From assembly GCA_046756245.1 (NCBI GenBank), contig JBHHVZ010000023.1, forward strand, positions 1 through 32,714: a stretch of 32,714 nt of DNA, given 5' to 3'. This DNA comes from G021776435 sp046756245 (GTDB lineage: Bacteria; Pseudomonadota; Alphaproteobacteria; Caulobacterales; Parvularculaceae). Under the pieces are notes generated by a model. It ran no database searches, had not been told where the DNA came from, and saw nothing but the letters and a program-made list of their open reading frames with translations. Every line of letters begins with the position of its first letter. Position 1 is the first letter of the stretch. Made by a program: the position numbers and the translations under genes. Below, one piece after another: positions 1-8,748 of this stretch.

Positions 1-1820
1 CCCGCGCGCTGCACCGATTTCGAGCGGCAGTAGTAAAGCGACTTGACGCCCTTCTCCCACGCCGTCCAGTGCAGCATGTGAAGGTCCCATTTGTCGATGT
101 CGCCGGGCAGAAAGACGTTCACCGACTGCCCCTGACAGACGAGCGCCGCGCGGTCGGCGGCGAGCTCGATCACCCAGCGCTGGTCGATCTCGAAGGCGGT
201 CTTGAAGACGTCCTTTTCCGCGTCGCTCAAGCCCTCGAGATGCTGGACGGAGCCCTCGTGTTCGAGGATCGAGCTCCAGGTTTCCTCCGTGTCCATCCCT
301 TTTTCGGCCAGGAGCGTCTGCAGCGCCGCGTTCTTCACCGTAAACGAGCCCGACAGCGTCTTGTGGGTGAAGACGTTCGCCGGGATCGGCTCGATGCAGG
401 GGGAGCAGCCGCCGCAAATGATCGAGATCGAGGCGGTGGGCGCAATCGCCAGCTTGTGCGAAAAGCGCTGCTTCATGCCGGCGTCAAGCGCGTCGGGGCA
501 CGGCCCCCGCTCGTCGGCGAGCGTCACCGAGGCCGCATCCGCGCCCATGCGGATATGCTTGAAAAGCCGCGTGTTCCAGCTCCTGGCCATGGCGCTTTCG
601 AACGGCGCGCCCATCGACTGCAGGAAGGAGTGAAAGCCCATCAGCCCGAGCCCGACGGAGCGCTCGCGCATCGCCGAATAGCGCGCTTTCTCCATCGCCG
701 CCGGCGCACGGTCGATGAAGTCCTGCAGCACATTGTCGAGGAAGCGCATGACGTCCTCGATGAATTGCGGCGCGTCCTTCCACTCGAAATATTTCTCGGC
801 GTTGATCGAGGAAAGGCAGCACACGGCCGTGCGCTCCTTACCCCGATGATCCGGGCCGGTGTGGAGCATGATCTCCGAACACAGGTTCGACGTCGTCACC
901 TTGAGGCCCAGCTTGCGCTGGTGCGCGGCCATCTGTTTGTTGACCGTGTCCGAAAACAGGAGATAGGGCTCGCCGGTCTGCAGCCGGATTTCGAGAATCT
1001 TCTGCCACAGCTTGCGGGCGTTCACGGTGCGCAGGGTTTCGCCGGTCTTGGGCGAGCGCAGGGGAAATTCCGCGTCGTTCATCACCGCCTTCATGAATTC
1101 GTCGGTGATGTTGAGGCCGTGATGGAGATTGAGCGACTTGCGGTTGAAATCGCCCGAAGGTTTGCGGATCTCGAGAAACTCCTCGATCTCCGGGTGATGC
1201 ACGTCGAGATAGCAGGCCGCGTTGCCGCGCCTTAAGGAGCCTTGCGAAATGGCCAGCGTCAGGCTGTCCATCACCCGGATGAACGGGATGATGCCCGACG
1301 TGACGCCGGCGTGCTTCACCTTTTCGCCGATCGAGCGCACGCCGCCCCAATAGGTGCCGATGCCGCCGCCGTTCGAGGCGAGCGCCACGTTCTCGTTCCA
1401 GGCGCCGACGATCGAATCGAGCGAATCGCCCACCGCATTGAGGAAGCACGAAATCGGCAGGCCGCGGCCGGCCCCGCCGTTCGAGAGCACCGGCGTCGCC
1501 GGCATGAACCACAGTCTTGAAATGTAATCGTAAATGCGCTGGGCGTGATCGGCGTCGTCGCCATAGGTGCGCGCGACGCGGGCGAACATGTCCTGAAACG
1601 ACTCGCCGGCCAGCAGGTAACGGTCCTCCAGTACCTTCTTGCCGAAGTCGGTGAGCAGCGCGTCGCGGGAGCGGTCGATTTCGATGTCGCGCACGACGCG
1701 AAGCGTTGGCCGCAACGCGGGCCGCGCCTTTTCTTCCCGGCCCGCGCCGTCTGCCTTTTTGGCTTCTGCATCAGCGTTTTGAGCGTCCGTGCGGTCCCCG
1801 GCGGCTTCAAGCAACGACAT
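1..1820 (-). CDS. nrdA: Ribonucleoside-diphosphate reductase, large (alpha) subunit, 3' end outside window
   Basis: Catalytic subunit of class I ribonucleotide reductase, which reduces ribonucleoside diphosphates to deoxyribonucleotides in the cytoplasm. I translated the minus strand from ATG at 1820; 606 codons are open to the window edge and the last residues read YYCRSKSVQRA, close to the family C-terminus. Visible family motifs are the two redox cysteines (PISCF, about residue 125, and TAVCCLSSIN, about 332), the radical-site motif NLCSE (about 314) and the PTASIS loop. The start has a purine-rich GGGGAAAAAGG just upstream. Only about 45 poorly conserved residues precede the core, so the usual N-terminal ATP-cone allosteric domain appears absent. 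An NrdR-box-like site lies about 120 bp upstream. The radical-generating beta subunit is not in the window. Confidence 0.95.
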   Translation of the reverse strand, partial: MSLLEAAGDRTDAQNADAEAKKADGAGREEKARPALRPTLRVVRDIEIDRSRDALLTDFGKKVLEDRYLLAGESFQDMFARVARTYGDDADHAQRIYDYISRLWFMPATPVLSNGGAGRGLPISCFLNAVGDSLDSIVGAWNENVALASNGGGIGTYWGGVRSIGEKVKHAGVTSGIIPFIRVMDSLTLAISQGSLRRGNAACYLDVHHPEIEEFLEIRKPSGDFNRKSLNLHHGLNITDEFMKAVMNDAEFPLRSPKTGETLRTVNARKLWQKILEIRLQTGEPYLLFSDTVNKQMAAHQRKLGLKVTTSNLCSEIMLHTGPDHRGKERTAVCCLSSINAEKYFEWKDAPQFIEDVMRFLDNVLQDFIDRAPAAMEKARYSAMRERSVGLGLMGFHSFLQSMGAPFESAMARSWNTRLFKHIRMGADAASVTLADERGPCPDALDAGMKQRFSHKLAIAPTASISIICGGCSPCIEPIPANVFTHKTLSGSFTVKNAALQTLLAEKGMDTEETWSSILEHEGSVQHLEGLSDAEKDVFKTAFEIDQRWVIELAADRAALVCQGQSVNVFLPGDIDKWDLHMLHWTAWEKGVKSLYYCRSKSVQRA

Positions 1821-1941
1821 CCTTTTTCCCCGTTCTAGGCCCCTGAAAAGGCGCGCGAAGTCTCTCTGGCCGGGTAGCCCCCAAGGGACCGCATCCGGCG
1901 CGGCTTCGTCGTTCTTTGATGAAGTGTCGGGGTCGCCACCG

Positions 1942-1957
1942 ACACAAGATATAGTGA
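1942..1957. promoter_or_regulatory. NrdR box upstream of nrdA
   Basis: The 16-mer ACACAAGATATAGTGA matches 14 of 16 positions of the NrdR-box consensus acaCwAtATaTwGtgt. It lies in the 232-bp gap upstream of the ribonucleotide reductase gene, where such boxes are expected. A weaker second half-conserved copy (ending AGTGT, 1912-1927, 8 of 16 matches) sits 30 bp away centre to centre, close to the usual three-turn spacing of paired boxes. The primary site is convincing; the second is only suggestive. Confidence 0.75.
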
Positions 1958-2052
1958 TCGGACTGCCCGCCCACGTCAACATGAAGTTACGAACAGGTCA
2001 TCTTTTTTTGTTAAAGGAGTCTTAACGCAGCGCACTGGGTGCGCCTATCGGG

Positions 2053-3492
2053 TTAATTTCCGTCGCCTCTTTTGAGCCCGAAAAAGCGTCGTTTCGGCGC
2101 CGTTTCGCCGTCGCCGATTTTTACGTGCGGGTCGGCCCGCCAGGTCTTCGGCGCCGCCTGAAAACCGGCGTCGACGAATCGAACCGACGTGTCGCGCTTG
2201 CGCCAGGCGGGCTCATCGGCCATTTCCGCCGCCGTTTCGTCGGCGGATCGATTCGCTCTGCGGTCGCGTTCGGTGAGCCGCCCAACGCGGGCCCGAAACA
2301 CCGCCAGCGCGTCCTCGATTCGGCGGATGACGTCGACCGGCCGCGGCGCCTCGCGGGCCGTAAACTCCGAGCGCAGCGCGTCGAGCGCTTCATCGACGCC
2401 GCCCGCCGCAGCGCTTGCGAAGAACTGCGCGATGAACGCGGCGATGAGCCCCGCCGCCGCGAACAGGACGCCGCCAAGAGCGAGCGCCGCCAGCGCCCAG
2501 GGATATTGCGCAATGGCGAGAGGGACGCTGTCGCCGGCGGCCTCTCCCGCCTCCGCCGCCGGCGCGCCGCCGAGCCTGACCTGCGCATAGGCCAGGGCCG
2601 CGCCGACAACCAGACCGACGAGGAAAACAAGCCCGGCCGGCTCGCGCTTCGACGGAGGCGCGTGCGAACGCAGGAAGCCCCTGAACTCGACCCCGGCGTT
2701 TTCATTATCGGCGTCGAACAGAAAGGCGAGCTCGCGGAAGAACGCCTGCGCCTCCAAAGCCGTCAGGTGCGCCCGCGACAGATCGACGACCGCGTCGGCG
2801 GGGTCGCCGCGCGCGTCCATGTCGCGCCGGAAGCGGTCGAGGTCGTCATCGAATTCTTTCGACGCCGTCGCGATCGCTTCGCCCAGCTCCTCGCCGCGCT
2901 GGCGCAGTTTCGCATTGTCGGCGCCGCCGACGATCGACGTGACGGCGGCGGCGAGAATGGCGGCGGCGAGCCCCACGGCGCCGACAATCATAAAGGTCCG
3001 CATAAGGACCATTGCGTCTTCGAGGGGAAGACCGAAAGGAAGCGCCGCGTCTTCCGCGGGCGTCTGCGTTACGGAAAAATAGAGCCACATGGCGATGCCG
3101 AGCCAGCCGAGACCAATGAGAAAACGGAGCGACTGGGCGAAGAGCGAGACCTCTCCCGCCTGCCGGTCGGCGACAGAGGCGCTCACTGCGCGGGCGCGAT
3201 CGCGCAAGCCGGCCCGGCGCTCGATGATGGCGCGCGCGCTTTCTTCAAGGCGGATCGAAAGCGCCGCATCGTCGGCTGCCTGGCGCATGCGCGCTTCGAC
3301 GACCGCATCCATCGTCTGAGCCGGATCGGGCGGCGGAGGAAAGACGGGCGCGTTGGATTCGCCCGCGCCGGCGCGCCGGGGACCGAAACCGATCCGCGCG
3401 CGCACGGCGTCGAAGGCCGATTTAAGCGCGCCCTGTTTCTTCTCGCCGGCTTTCATCCCCATTGCGTTTTCCCGATACCCAGACGCATTCAT
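2053..3492 (-). CDS. Hypothetical membrane protein, four predicted transmembrane helices
   Basis: 479 residues that I do not recognise. The N-terminal third is charged and helical (an arginine- and alanine-rich stretch, about 60-120). It is followed by hydrophobic segments at about 122-142 and 165-190, a charged helical spacer, and two more hydrophobic segments at about 288-308 and 330-360. The C-terminal tail is hydrophilic and ends in a basic KRRFFGLKRGDGN. Alternative starts exist at Met11 and Met13. The coding assignment rests on length, hydrophobic pattern and strong third-position GC; an antisense reading of almost the same length exists but gives an arginine-rich composition typical of a shadow. 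It stands alone between nrdA and a divergent gene, so context gives no function. Confidence 0.7.
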   Translation of the reverse strand: MNASGYRENAMGMKAGEKKQGALKSAFDAVRARIGFGPRRAGAGESNAPVFPPPPDPAQTMDAVVEARMRQAADDAALSIRLEESARAIIERRAGLRDRARAVSASVADRQAGEVSLFAQSLRFLIGLGWLGIAMWLYFSVTQTPAEDAALPFGLPLEDAMVLMRTFMIVGAVGLAAAILAAAVTSIVGGADNAKLRQRGEELGEAIATASKEFDDDLDRFRRDMDARGDPADAVVDLSRAHLTALEAQAFFRELAFLFDADNENAGVEFRGFLRSHAPPSKREPAGLVFLVGLVVGAALAYAQVRLGGAPAAEAGEAAGDSVPLAIAQYPWALAALALGGVLFAAAGLIAAFIAQFFASAAAGGVDEALDALRSEFTAREAPRPVDVIRRIEDALAVFRARVGRLTERDRRANRSADETAAEMADEPAWRKRDTSVRFVDAGFQAAPKTWRADPHVKIGDGETAPKRRFFGLKRGDGN

Positions 3493-3662
3493 CCTAGAGC
3501 AAAACCGCGACCGCGTTAATCCGTCGTCCGGCCCGGCGAAACCGCCGGCGCGGGCGGCGATTTGCTTTGCAACGCGTTGAATTTCAGCCTTTTCCGTACG
3601 TTCCGGCGAAAGATGAAGCGTGCTAGGCTCGCCGGCGCCGACAGCGGCGGGGAGCGTTCGGT

Positions 3663-5615
3663 TTGAAATTCTTCGGTGAATTAAAGCGTCGAAACCTCTT
3701 CCGCGTGGCGGGCGTTTACGCCGTCGTGGGCTGGCTTCTGGCGCAGGCGGCGGTCGTTCTTGAAACCTCGCTCGGCTTTCCGGGCTGGTTCGACGGCGTC
3801 GTTGTCGGATTTCTCCTGATCGGCTTTCCGGTCGCGATGGTGCTCGCGTGGGCGTTCGAGATGACGCCGGAGGGCGTGAAGCTGACGAAGACCGTGAGCG
3901 AGGGCGAAAGCATCGCTGCAGGAACGGGGCGCAGGCTCGACTATGCGATCCTTGCGGGCCTCGCGCTGGTGGCGGCGCTGATCGTCGCCGAGCGGCTAAC
4001 GCGCTCTCCGTCAGAAACCGATATCGTGCAAAGCGATGCGCAGACGGAGAGTGTTGCGCCGGCGAACGATGCGACGGCTACAATGGACTCCGCTGCAAGC
4101 ATTGACAGATCGTCCGCGGCGCCGGCGGACGGGGCGGCGACCGAAAAATCCGTCGCGGTCCTGCCCTTCATTGCGCTCTCCTCAGGCGAGGATGACGGCT
4201 ATTTCGCCGACGGGCTGACGGAAGAGATTCTGAATTCGCTCGCGGCGCTGCCCGACCTTCTGGTCACCGCGCGCACCTCGAGTTTCTATTTCAAGGACAA
4301 GGACGTTCCCGTTACGGAAATCGCAGGCACGCTCGGCGTCGCCCATGTGGTGGAAGGATCCGTGCGACGGGCCGGCGACAAAATTCGCGTCACCGCGCAG
4401 CTTATCCGCGCTTTGGACGGCTTTCATCTGTGGTCTGAGACCTATGACCGCGAGCTCGAAGACGTCTTCCAGATTCAAACCGATGTTGCGGAAAAAGTCG
4501 CCGGCGCTCTCAGCATTTACCTCGATGACGAGCAGCGCGAGGCTATCGCGCGCAGCGGAACGCGCAATGTCGAAGCGTTCAAGGCGTTCCTGAAAGGGCG
4601 GTCCCTGTTCGACCGGGCCCATGCAAGCGAGCCGGGCGTTTCGCTGTGGGACGCCAACGAAGAATTCGAGCGCGCCATGGCGCTCGATCCGAAATATGTC
4701 GCGCCGGCGATCAGACATCACGATTCTTTCGCACATTATCTGATGGACGGGCCGGGCGGCGCTTATCTGAAAGAGCCGCGCGGGCGGGCCCCTTCGTCTG
4801 AAGAAGACGCGCGCCAGCGCCTGCTCGCCGATCTCGACCGCGCTATCGACAATGCGCACACGCCGACAGAGCGCATTGTCGCACAATTGTACGAGGTATA
4901 TTTCTCCTCGACATGGGCCCGCATGCCGGGCCTCATCGAGCAGTTGCGTGAAAAGGGCTCTATTGAGAAAGCGGGCGCACTCGATATCTGGCTCACCGTA
5001 ATTCTTTCCCTCAACGGCGAATTCGAGACGCTGCGCAAAATCTACGATTATAAGTTGAAGACCGATCCGCTCCGTGGAGGGAACTGGAGTTCATACGCCG
5101 CGATTCTCTCCGCGCTCGGCGAATTCGACGCCGCAGAAGACGCCATCGAGCGCGGCCGGGCGATGGCGGGCGACCATCCCTGGCTGTATGACGACGAGTT
5201 GTTTCTCGCCGTTGCGCGATATGACAAGGCCGCGGTTTTAGCGCTATTGCGCCGGCCGGCGCCCAAGGGGAGCGAATGGCGCGCAGCCTATCTCGCCGCG
5301 GTCGAGGGCGATTACGAGCGCGCAACGGCGCTGGCCGAAAAGATCGATGCGGAAAATCCCCGGCCGCAACACCAGTTGCTTAGAGTTTACAACGAGACCG
5401 GCGATGCTGCGCGCGCCGCCGCGCTGACCAAAAGGATCGACGATCTCGCGGCCGGCCCGGCGATTCTTGGACGAACCATCGCCATTACGCACCACATGCT
5501 GTTTTTCGACCTCGCCGACGCGCCGAATTTCTCCGCGCGGCTTGAAGAAGCCGGGATCGATCCCGCGAGCTTCCGCCCGATGCCGCGCCTCAGCGTAGGC
5601 GACGAGGAGGAATAA
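3663..5615 (+). CDS. Membrane-anchored TolB-like / TPR protein
   Basis: 650 residues starting at TTG (3663); GGGGAG lies 8 nt upstream and the N-terminus MKFFGELKRRNLFRVAGVYA is the typical beginning of this family. Hydrophobic segments at about 14-37, 42-66 and 92-110 anchor the protein. A TolB-like N-terminal-type domain follows at about 162-285 (SVAVLPFIALS, YFADGLTEEILNSLA, VEGSVRRAGDKIRVTAQLI, WSETYDRELEDVFQIQ). The remainder is helical with degenerate TPR-like repeats. Relatives often carry an N-terminal DNA-binding or adenylate-cyclase domain; this one has neither. Its stop overlaps the next start (TAATG), so the two are probably translationally coupled. The role is unknown; envelope-associated protein-protein scaffolding is an inference. 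Confidence 0.85.
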   Translation: MKFFGELKRRNLFRVAGVYAVVGWLLAQAAVVLETSLGFPGWFDGVVVGFLLIGFPVAMVLAWAFEMTPEGVKLTKTVSEGESIAAGTGRRLDYAILAGLALVAALIVAERLTRSPSETDIVQSDAQTESVAPANDATATMDSAASIDRSSAAPADGAATEKSVAVLPFIALSSGEDDGYFADGLTEEILNSLAALPDLLVTARTSSFYFKDKDVPVTEIAGTLGVAHVVEGSVRRAGDKIRVTAQLIRALDGFHLWSETYDRELEDVFQIQTDVAEKVAGALSIYLDDEQREAIARSGTRNVEAFKAFLKGRSLFDRAHASEPGVSLWDANEEFERAMALDPKYVAPAIRHHDSFAHYLMDGPGGAYLKEPRGRAPSSEEDARQRLLADLDRAIDNAHTPTERIVAQLYEVYFSSTWARMPGLIEQLREKGSIEKAGALDIWLTVILSLNGEFETLRKIYDYKLKTDPLRGGNWSSYAAILSALGEFDAAEDAIERGRAMAGDHPWLYDDELFLAVARYDKAAVLALLRRPAPKGSEWRAAYLAAVEGDYERATALAEKIDAENPRPQHQLLRVYNETGDAARAAALTKRIDDLAAGPAILGRTIAITHHMLFFDLADAPNFSARLEEAGIDPASFRPMPRLSVGDEEE

Positions 5616-6391
5616 TGCGCCTCCGCCGCGTCATCGAGCACGTCAAAGCCCAGAACTGGACGGCGGTCGGCCTCGACTTCGTCATCGTCGTCATGGGCGT
5701 TTTCATCGGCATTCAGGTCTCGAACTGGAACGACGCGCGCCGGAACAACAATCTCGCGCGAAATTATCTGCAACGCCTTGACCGCGACATTGAACTGGAG
5801 ATCGCGTTATGGGGCAAAACGCGCGATTATTTCGGCGCCGCGCGGCGCTATGGACGCGAGGCGCTTGCCGGCTATCTGAAGCCTGTCGACGGGCTCAACG
5901 ACCAGTTCCTTGTCGCCCTCTATCAGGCGAGTCAGATCTGGTATGTTCGACCCAACCGGGCGACCTTCGACGAGCTTCAAACGACGGGGCGCATCGTCAA
6001 CATCAAGGATGAAAGCCTGAGAACCGCGCTCGCTAATCATTATGTGCGGGTCGATGCACTTCTCTATACATTCAGCCAGACAAGCCAGTATCGCCGCATC
6101 CTGCGCCTCAATATGGACCAGCGCGTGCAGCAAGCGATTCGCGATCAGTGCGGCGACAAGTGGGTGACCGATAACATCAATTTTTACTATGTCGCACTGC
6201 CAAAAACCTGCGACATCAAGCTGCCCGGCGACCTGGCGCGGTCCGAGATCGCGCGCCTGCGCGCCGACGCCGACGTTGAACGGGAATTGCGCTTCCATGT
6301 CAGCGTTCTCGATGCGCAGCTCGGCGTTCTGGGCAACACCGAGGAGATCGCCAGGGCTACGCTCGAGAAGTTGCAGGAAACGCATCAGTGA
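5615..6391 (+). CDS. Small membrane protein, DUF6090-like
   Basis: 258 residues. The N-terminus holds a single strong transmembrane helix (about 18-36, VGLDFVIVVMGVFIGIQVSNW) followed by a largely helical soluble part with several Arg/Glu-rich segments. The pattern of a conserved VIVVxGVFIGIQVSNWN helix near the N-terminus resembles proteins annotated DUF6090; I make that link from memory of the motif. The start codon overlaps the upstream TolB-like/TPR gene by one base (TAATG), implying co-expression. No catalytic motif is visible. A decayed second copy of its first codons lies immediately downstream. Confidence 0.8.
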   Translation: MRLRRVIEHVKAQNWTAVGLDFVIVVMGVFIGIQVSNWNDARRNNNLARNYLQRLDRDIELEIALWGKTRDYFGAARRYGREALAGYLKPVDGLNDQFLVALYQASQIWYVRPNRATFDELQTTGRIVNIKDESLRTALANHYVRVDALLYTFSQTSQYRRILRLNMDQRVQQAIRDQCGDKWVTDNINFYYVALPKTCDIKLPGDLARSEIARLRADADVERELRFHVSVLDAQLGVLGNTEEIARATLEKLQETHQ

Positions 6392-6468
6392 TCCTCTCCC
6401 GCGTCATCGAACACGTAAAAGCCCAGAACTGGATGGCGGTGACGTTTTCCCCCGAGCGCGCCACGTAA
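6388..6468 (+). pseudogene. Truncated remnant of a second DUF6090-like gene
   Basis: A GTG overlapping the previous stop (GTGA) opens a 26-codon frame that begins ILSRVIEHVKAQNWMAV. The upstream gene begins RLRRVIEHVKAQNWTAV, so the first 17 codons are clearly a paralogous copy at both DNA and protein level. After that, the transmembrane segment is missing and the frame reads TFSPERAT then stop. The simplest reading is a tandem pair of paralogues whose second member lost almost everything by deletion. It could still be translated as a 26-residue peptide. Confidence 0.7.
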
Positions 6469-6613
6469 GACTCTTCGCGTTTTCGTGCGCGCGCGGGGGT
6501 TTTTCTTCACGCGAATACGAATTGCCCGGAGCACGGGGCGCGCCATGATGGGCGCGAGAGTCTCGCTGCGCCCCCGCGCGCGCCCGTCCAACAAGACTTT
6601 GCAGGAAACCGCG

Positions 6614-7939
6614 ATGCCGAAACTATCGGCTGAGAGCCCGGGCGGAGAAAAGCGCGCCCATGTGGTGATTGTCGGGGCGGGCTTCGGCGGGCTTGAAGCG
6701 GCCAAATCGCTCGCCGGTTCGGAAGTCGACGTCACTCTCGTCGACAAGCGCAACTATCATCTCTTCCAGCCGCTCTTATATCAGGTGGCGACGGCGGCGC
6801 TGACGCCGGCCGAAATCGCCTCGCCGATCCGCCATGTCGTGCGCGATGCAAAAAACATCCGCGTCTTCATGGACTCGGTCGAAAGCGTCGATGCGCAGGC
6901 GCGCGTGGTGCTGACCGAGAGCGGAAAGCGGCTCGCTTACGACTATCTCATTCTCGCGACCGGCGCGCGCCACAGCTATTTCGGCCGCGACGACTGGGCG
7001 GCCTTCGCGCCGGGCCTCAAGACCATCGACGACGCTTTTGCGCTGCGCCAGCGCATTCTCACCGCATTCGAAAAGGCCGAAATGGAGACCGATCCGGAAA
7101 GGCGCGACGCCTGGCTCACCTTCGTCATTGTCGGCGCAGGCCCGACCGGCGTCGAACTCGCCGGCGCCATCGCCGAGCTTGCGCGCCATTCGCTGGTTTA
7201 CGACTTTCACCATATCGAACCGGACAGCGCCCGGATCATTCTCGCCGATGCGGGTCAGCGCGTCTTGTCAGCGTTTGACCCGCGCCTTTCGGCCCGCGCC
7301 CAGAAACATCTCGAAGACCTCGGCGTCGAGGTCGTGTTGAACGCGCGCGTCGAGCGCGTCGACGACGGCGGCGCCGTCATGGGCGAGCGCAGCGAAGCCG
7401 CGCGCACCATCATCTGGGCGGCCGGCGTCGAAGCCTCGCCCGCCGGCGAATGGCTCGGCGCCGAAACCGACAGAATCGGCCGCATAATCGTCAACAGCGA
7501 TTTGTCCGCGCCCGGTCATGAAAATGTTTTCGCGATCGGCGATACGGCCGCGTTCACGCCCGAAGACGCCGCGCGCTCCCTGCCCGGCGTCGCGCCGGTC
7601 GCAAAGCAAATGGGGCGCTATGTCGCGCGGCGCATTCTCGCAGCGCGCCGCGGCAAGTGCATCGGCGCCTTTCGTTATCGCGATTACGGAACCATGGCCA
7701 CGATCGGCCGCAACAAGGCGATCGCCGATTTGAACGGCTGGCGGTTCAGCGGCTTTCCCGGCTGGTTTCTGTGGAGTTTCGCGCACATCTATTATCTTGT
7801 CGGCTTTCGCAGTCGTTTTGTCGTCGGGCTCAACTGGTTCTGGTCCTATCTGACCTGGCAGCGCGGCGTGCGGCTCATCACCGGCCGGGAGGGAGCGGGA
7901 GAAGACGCTTCGAATGCGGACCGACAGCGCGCCGCATGA
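6614..7939 (+). CDS. ndh: Type II NADH dehydrogenase (NDH-2), FAD-dependent
   Basis: 441 residues. Rotenone-insensitive, non-proton-pumping NADH:quinone oxidoreductase at the inner face of the cytoplasmic membrane. I chose ATG 6614 (AGGAAA 8 nt upstream) because the protein then begins shortly before the FAD-binding VVIVGAGFGGLEAA (Gly-rich motif at 21-26); the frame is open further upstream but unconserved in character. The second, NADH-binding Rossmann motif is VIVGAGPTGVELAG at about 172. Other family segments are KRNYHLFQPLLYQVAT, TIIWAAGVEASP and FAIGDTA. The tryptophan-rich C-terminus (WFLWSFAHIYYLVGFRSRFVVGLNW) fits the membrane-associated tail of NDH-2. Length matches the family. A sulfide:quinone reductase is less likely because the paired catalytic cysteines are not seen. 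Confidence 0.9.
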   Translation: MPKLSAESPGGEKRAHVVIVGAGFGGLEAAKSLAGSEVDVTLVDKRNYHLFQPLLYQVATAALTPAEIASPIRHVVRDAKNIRVFMDSVESVDAQARVVLTESGKRLAYDYLILATGARHSYFGRDDWAAFAPGLKTIDDAFALRQRILTAFEKAEMETDPERRDAWLTFVIVGAGPTGVELAGAIAELARHSLVYDFHHIEPDSARIILADAGQRVLSAFDPRLSARAQKHLEDLGVEVVLNARVERVDDGGAVMGERSEAARTIIWAAGVEASPAGEWLGAETDRIGRIIVNSDLSAPGHENVFAIGDTAAFTPEDAARSLPGVAPVAKQMGRYVARRILAARRGKCIGAFRYRDYGTMATIGRNKAIADLNGWRFSGFPGWFLWSFAHIYYLVGFRSRFVVGLNWFWSYLTWQRGVRLITGREGAGEDASNADRQRAA

Positions 7940-8007
7940 ATGTGCATCCTGCTTCGATCTGTAGTCATCCTGTCTTGTGCCGATTCACAAAACGTCAGAC
8001 CATCACC

Positions 8008-8144
8008 GTCTTCCCGTGCGCAGCGCGGCATGCAATGACGCGCTGCAGACACGGGATCGTCCTGGCTTGCTCCGTCCGGACTTATGGATAACGGTCCCGT
8101 GTCTGCGCAGCGGCGCCCGAGCGCCGCAGCGCGCACGGGATGAC
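8008..8144. repeat. 137-bp palindromic intergenic repeat (MITE/REP-like)
   Basis: Within the 298-bp gap after ndh. Outer arms GTCTTCCCGTGCGC (8008-8021) and GCGCACGGGATGAC (8131-8144) match at 13 of 14 positions. A second, nested pair GCAGACACGGGA (8045-8056) and TCCCGTGTCTGC (8095-8106) is perfect. The terminal GTCATCCCG-type ends and the size resemble another repeat in this window at 20736-20875. No coding sequence is evident in the gap. Confidence 0.65.
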
Positions 8145-8237
8145 GCATAATGATTCTATTTTTTGAACGCGCTCTAACGCCGTGCGAACAAGCGACGCAG
8201 CAATTCGACCAGCGCGCCGGCGTCATCTGTTGCTAAG

Positions 8238-8657
8238 CTAGACATATTGATTTTTCTCCTCTGGAACGTCGCTCAGATATTCAACGAATTCGAATTCAAG
8301 GCCTTCGCCGTCGATAAAATAGACGTTGCGGCGATAGGGATGGTCCGGGCCCCACTGGCTCGGCTCATGTCCGGCTTCCTTAAGGCGCGCGACGACGGCG
8401 TCGACGGAGGGCACTTCAAAACCGATATGCGCAAGGCCCGGCGCATGGCCGGCGAGGTCGCGCTGCGCGCCTTCGCCGTTGTCGTTGAGGGTGACGTAGA
8501 AATCGTCGTCGCCGAAATGCACCCAGCGGCGCGGCTTTCCGTACCAGTCGCCGTCGCCCCCGCCGCGCACGCGCCAGTCCGGAAAGGCGGCCTTTAGAAA
8601 ATCGAGCGTCGGCCCGATGGCGGTGACGACCAGGTTGGCGTGTTCGATCCGGGGCAT
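8238..8657 (-). CDS. VOC-superfamily protein (glyoxalase / dioxygenase fold)
   Basis: 139 residues, the usual length of a single-chain VOC protein with two beta-alpha-beta-beta-beta modules. The opening IEHANLVVTAIGPTLDFLKAAF and the second-module HIGFEVPSVDAVVARLKEAGHEP followed by YFIDGEGLEFEFVEY are characteristic. Candidate metal ligands are His6, His77 and the Glu in EFEFVEY, but I cannot assign a substrate. The start has a strong ribosome site (AAAGGAGG). It is transcribed divergently from a cysteine-rich regulator at 8749, and the 91-bp shared gap carries a perfect inverted repeat, so the two are probably linked in regulation. Confidence 0.85.
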   Translation of the reverse strand: MPRIEHANLVVTAIGPTLDFLKAAFPDWRVRGGGDGDWYGKPRRWVHFGDDDFYVTLNDNGEGAQRDLAGHAPGLAHIGFEVPSVDAVVARLKEAGHEPSQWGPDHPYRRNVYFIDGEGLEFEFVEYLSDVPEEKNQYV

Positions 8658-8685
8658 GCGGGGCCTCCTTTCAGGCCGTTATTTA

Positions 8686-8703
8686 TGAAAGGATACCCTT
8701 TCA
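8686..8703. promoter_or_regulatory. Probable operator: inverted repeat TGAAAGG-N4-CCTTTCA
   Basis: Perfect 7-bp arms with the 4-bp spacer ATAC lie midway between the divergent VOC and regulator genes. A second, weaker inverted repeat of the same geometry, AAAAGC-N4-GCTTTT (8722-8737), sits 35 bp further, just before the regulator start. Both are in the AT-rich divergent promoter, suggesting autoregulation by the adjacent winged-helix protein. Confidence 0.5.
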
Positions 8704-8748
8704 ATAATCTCTCTTGTTTTCAAAAGCAATAGCTTTTAAAAAGAATTT

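Noticed and set aside
2125..3519. 464-codon plus-strand ORF
   Set aside because: It is antisense to the 479-aa membrane protein and its translation is arginine-rich and without hydrophobic organisation, as expected for a GC-rich shadow.
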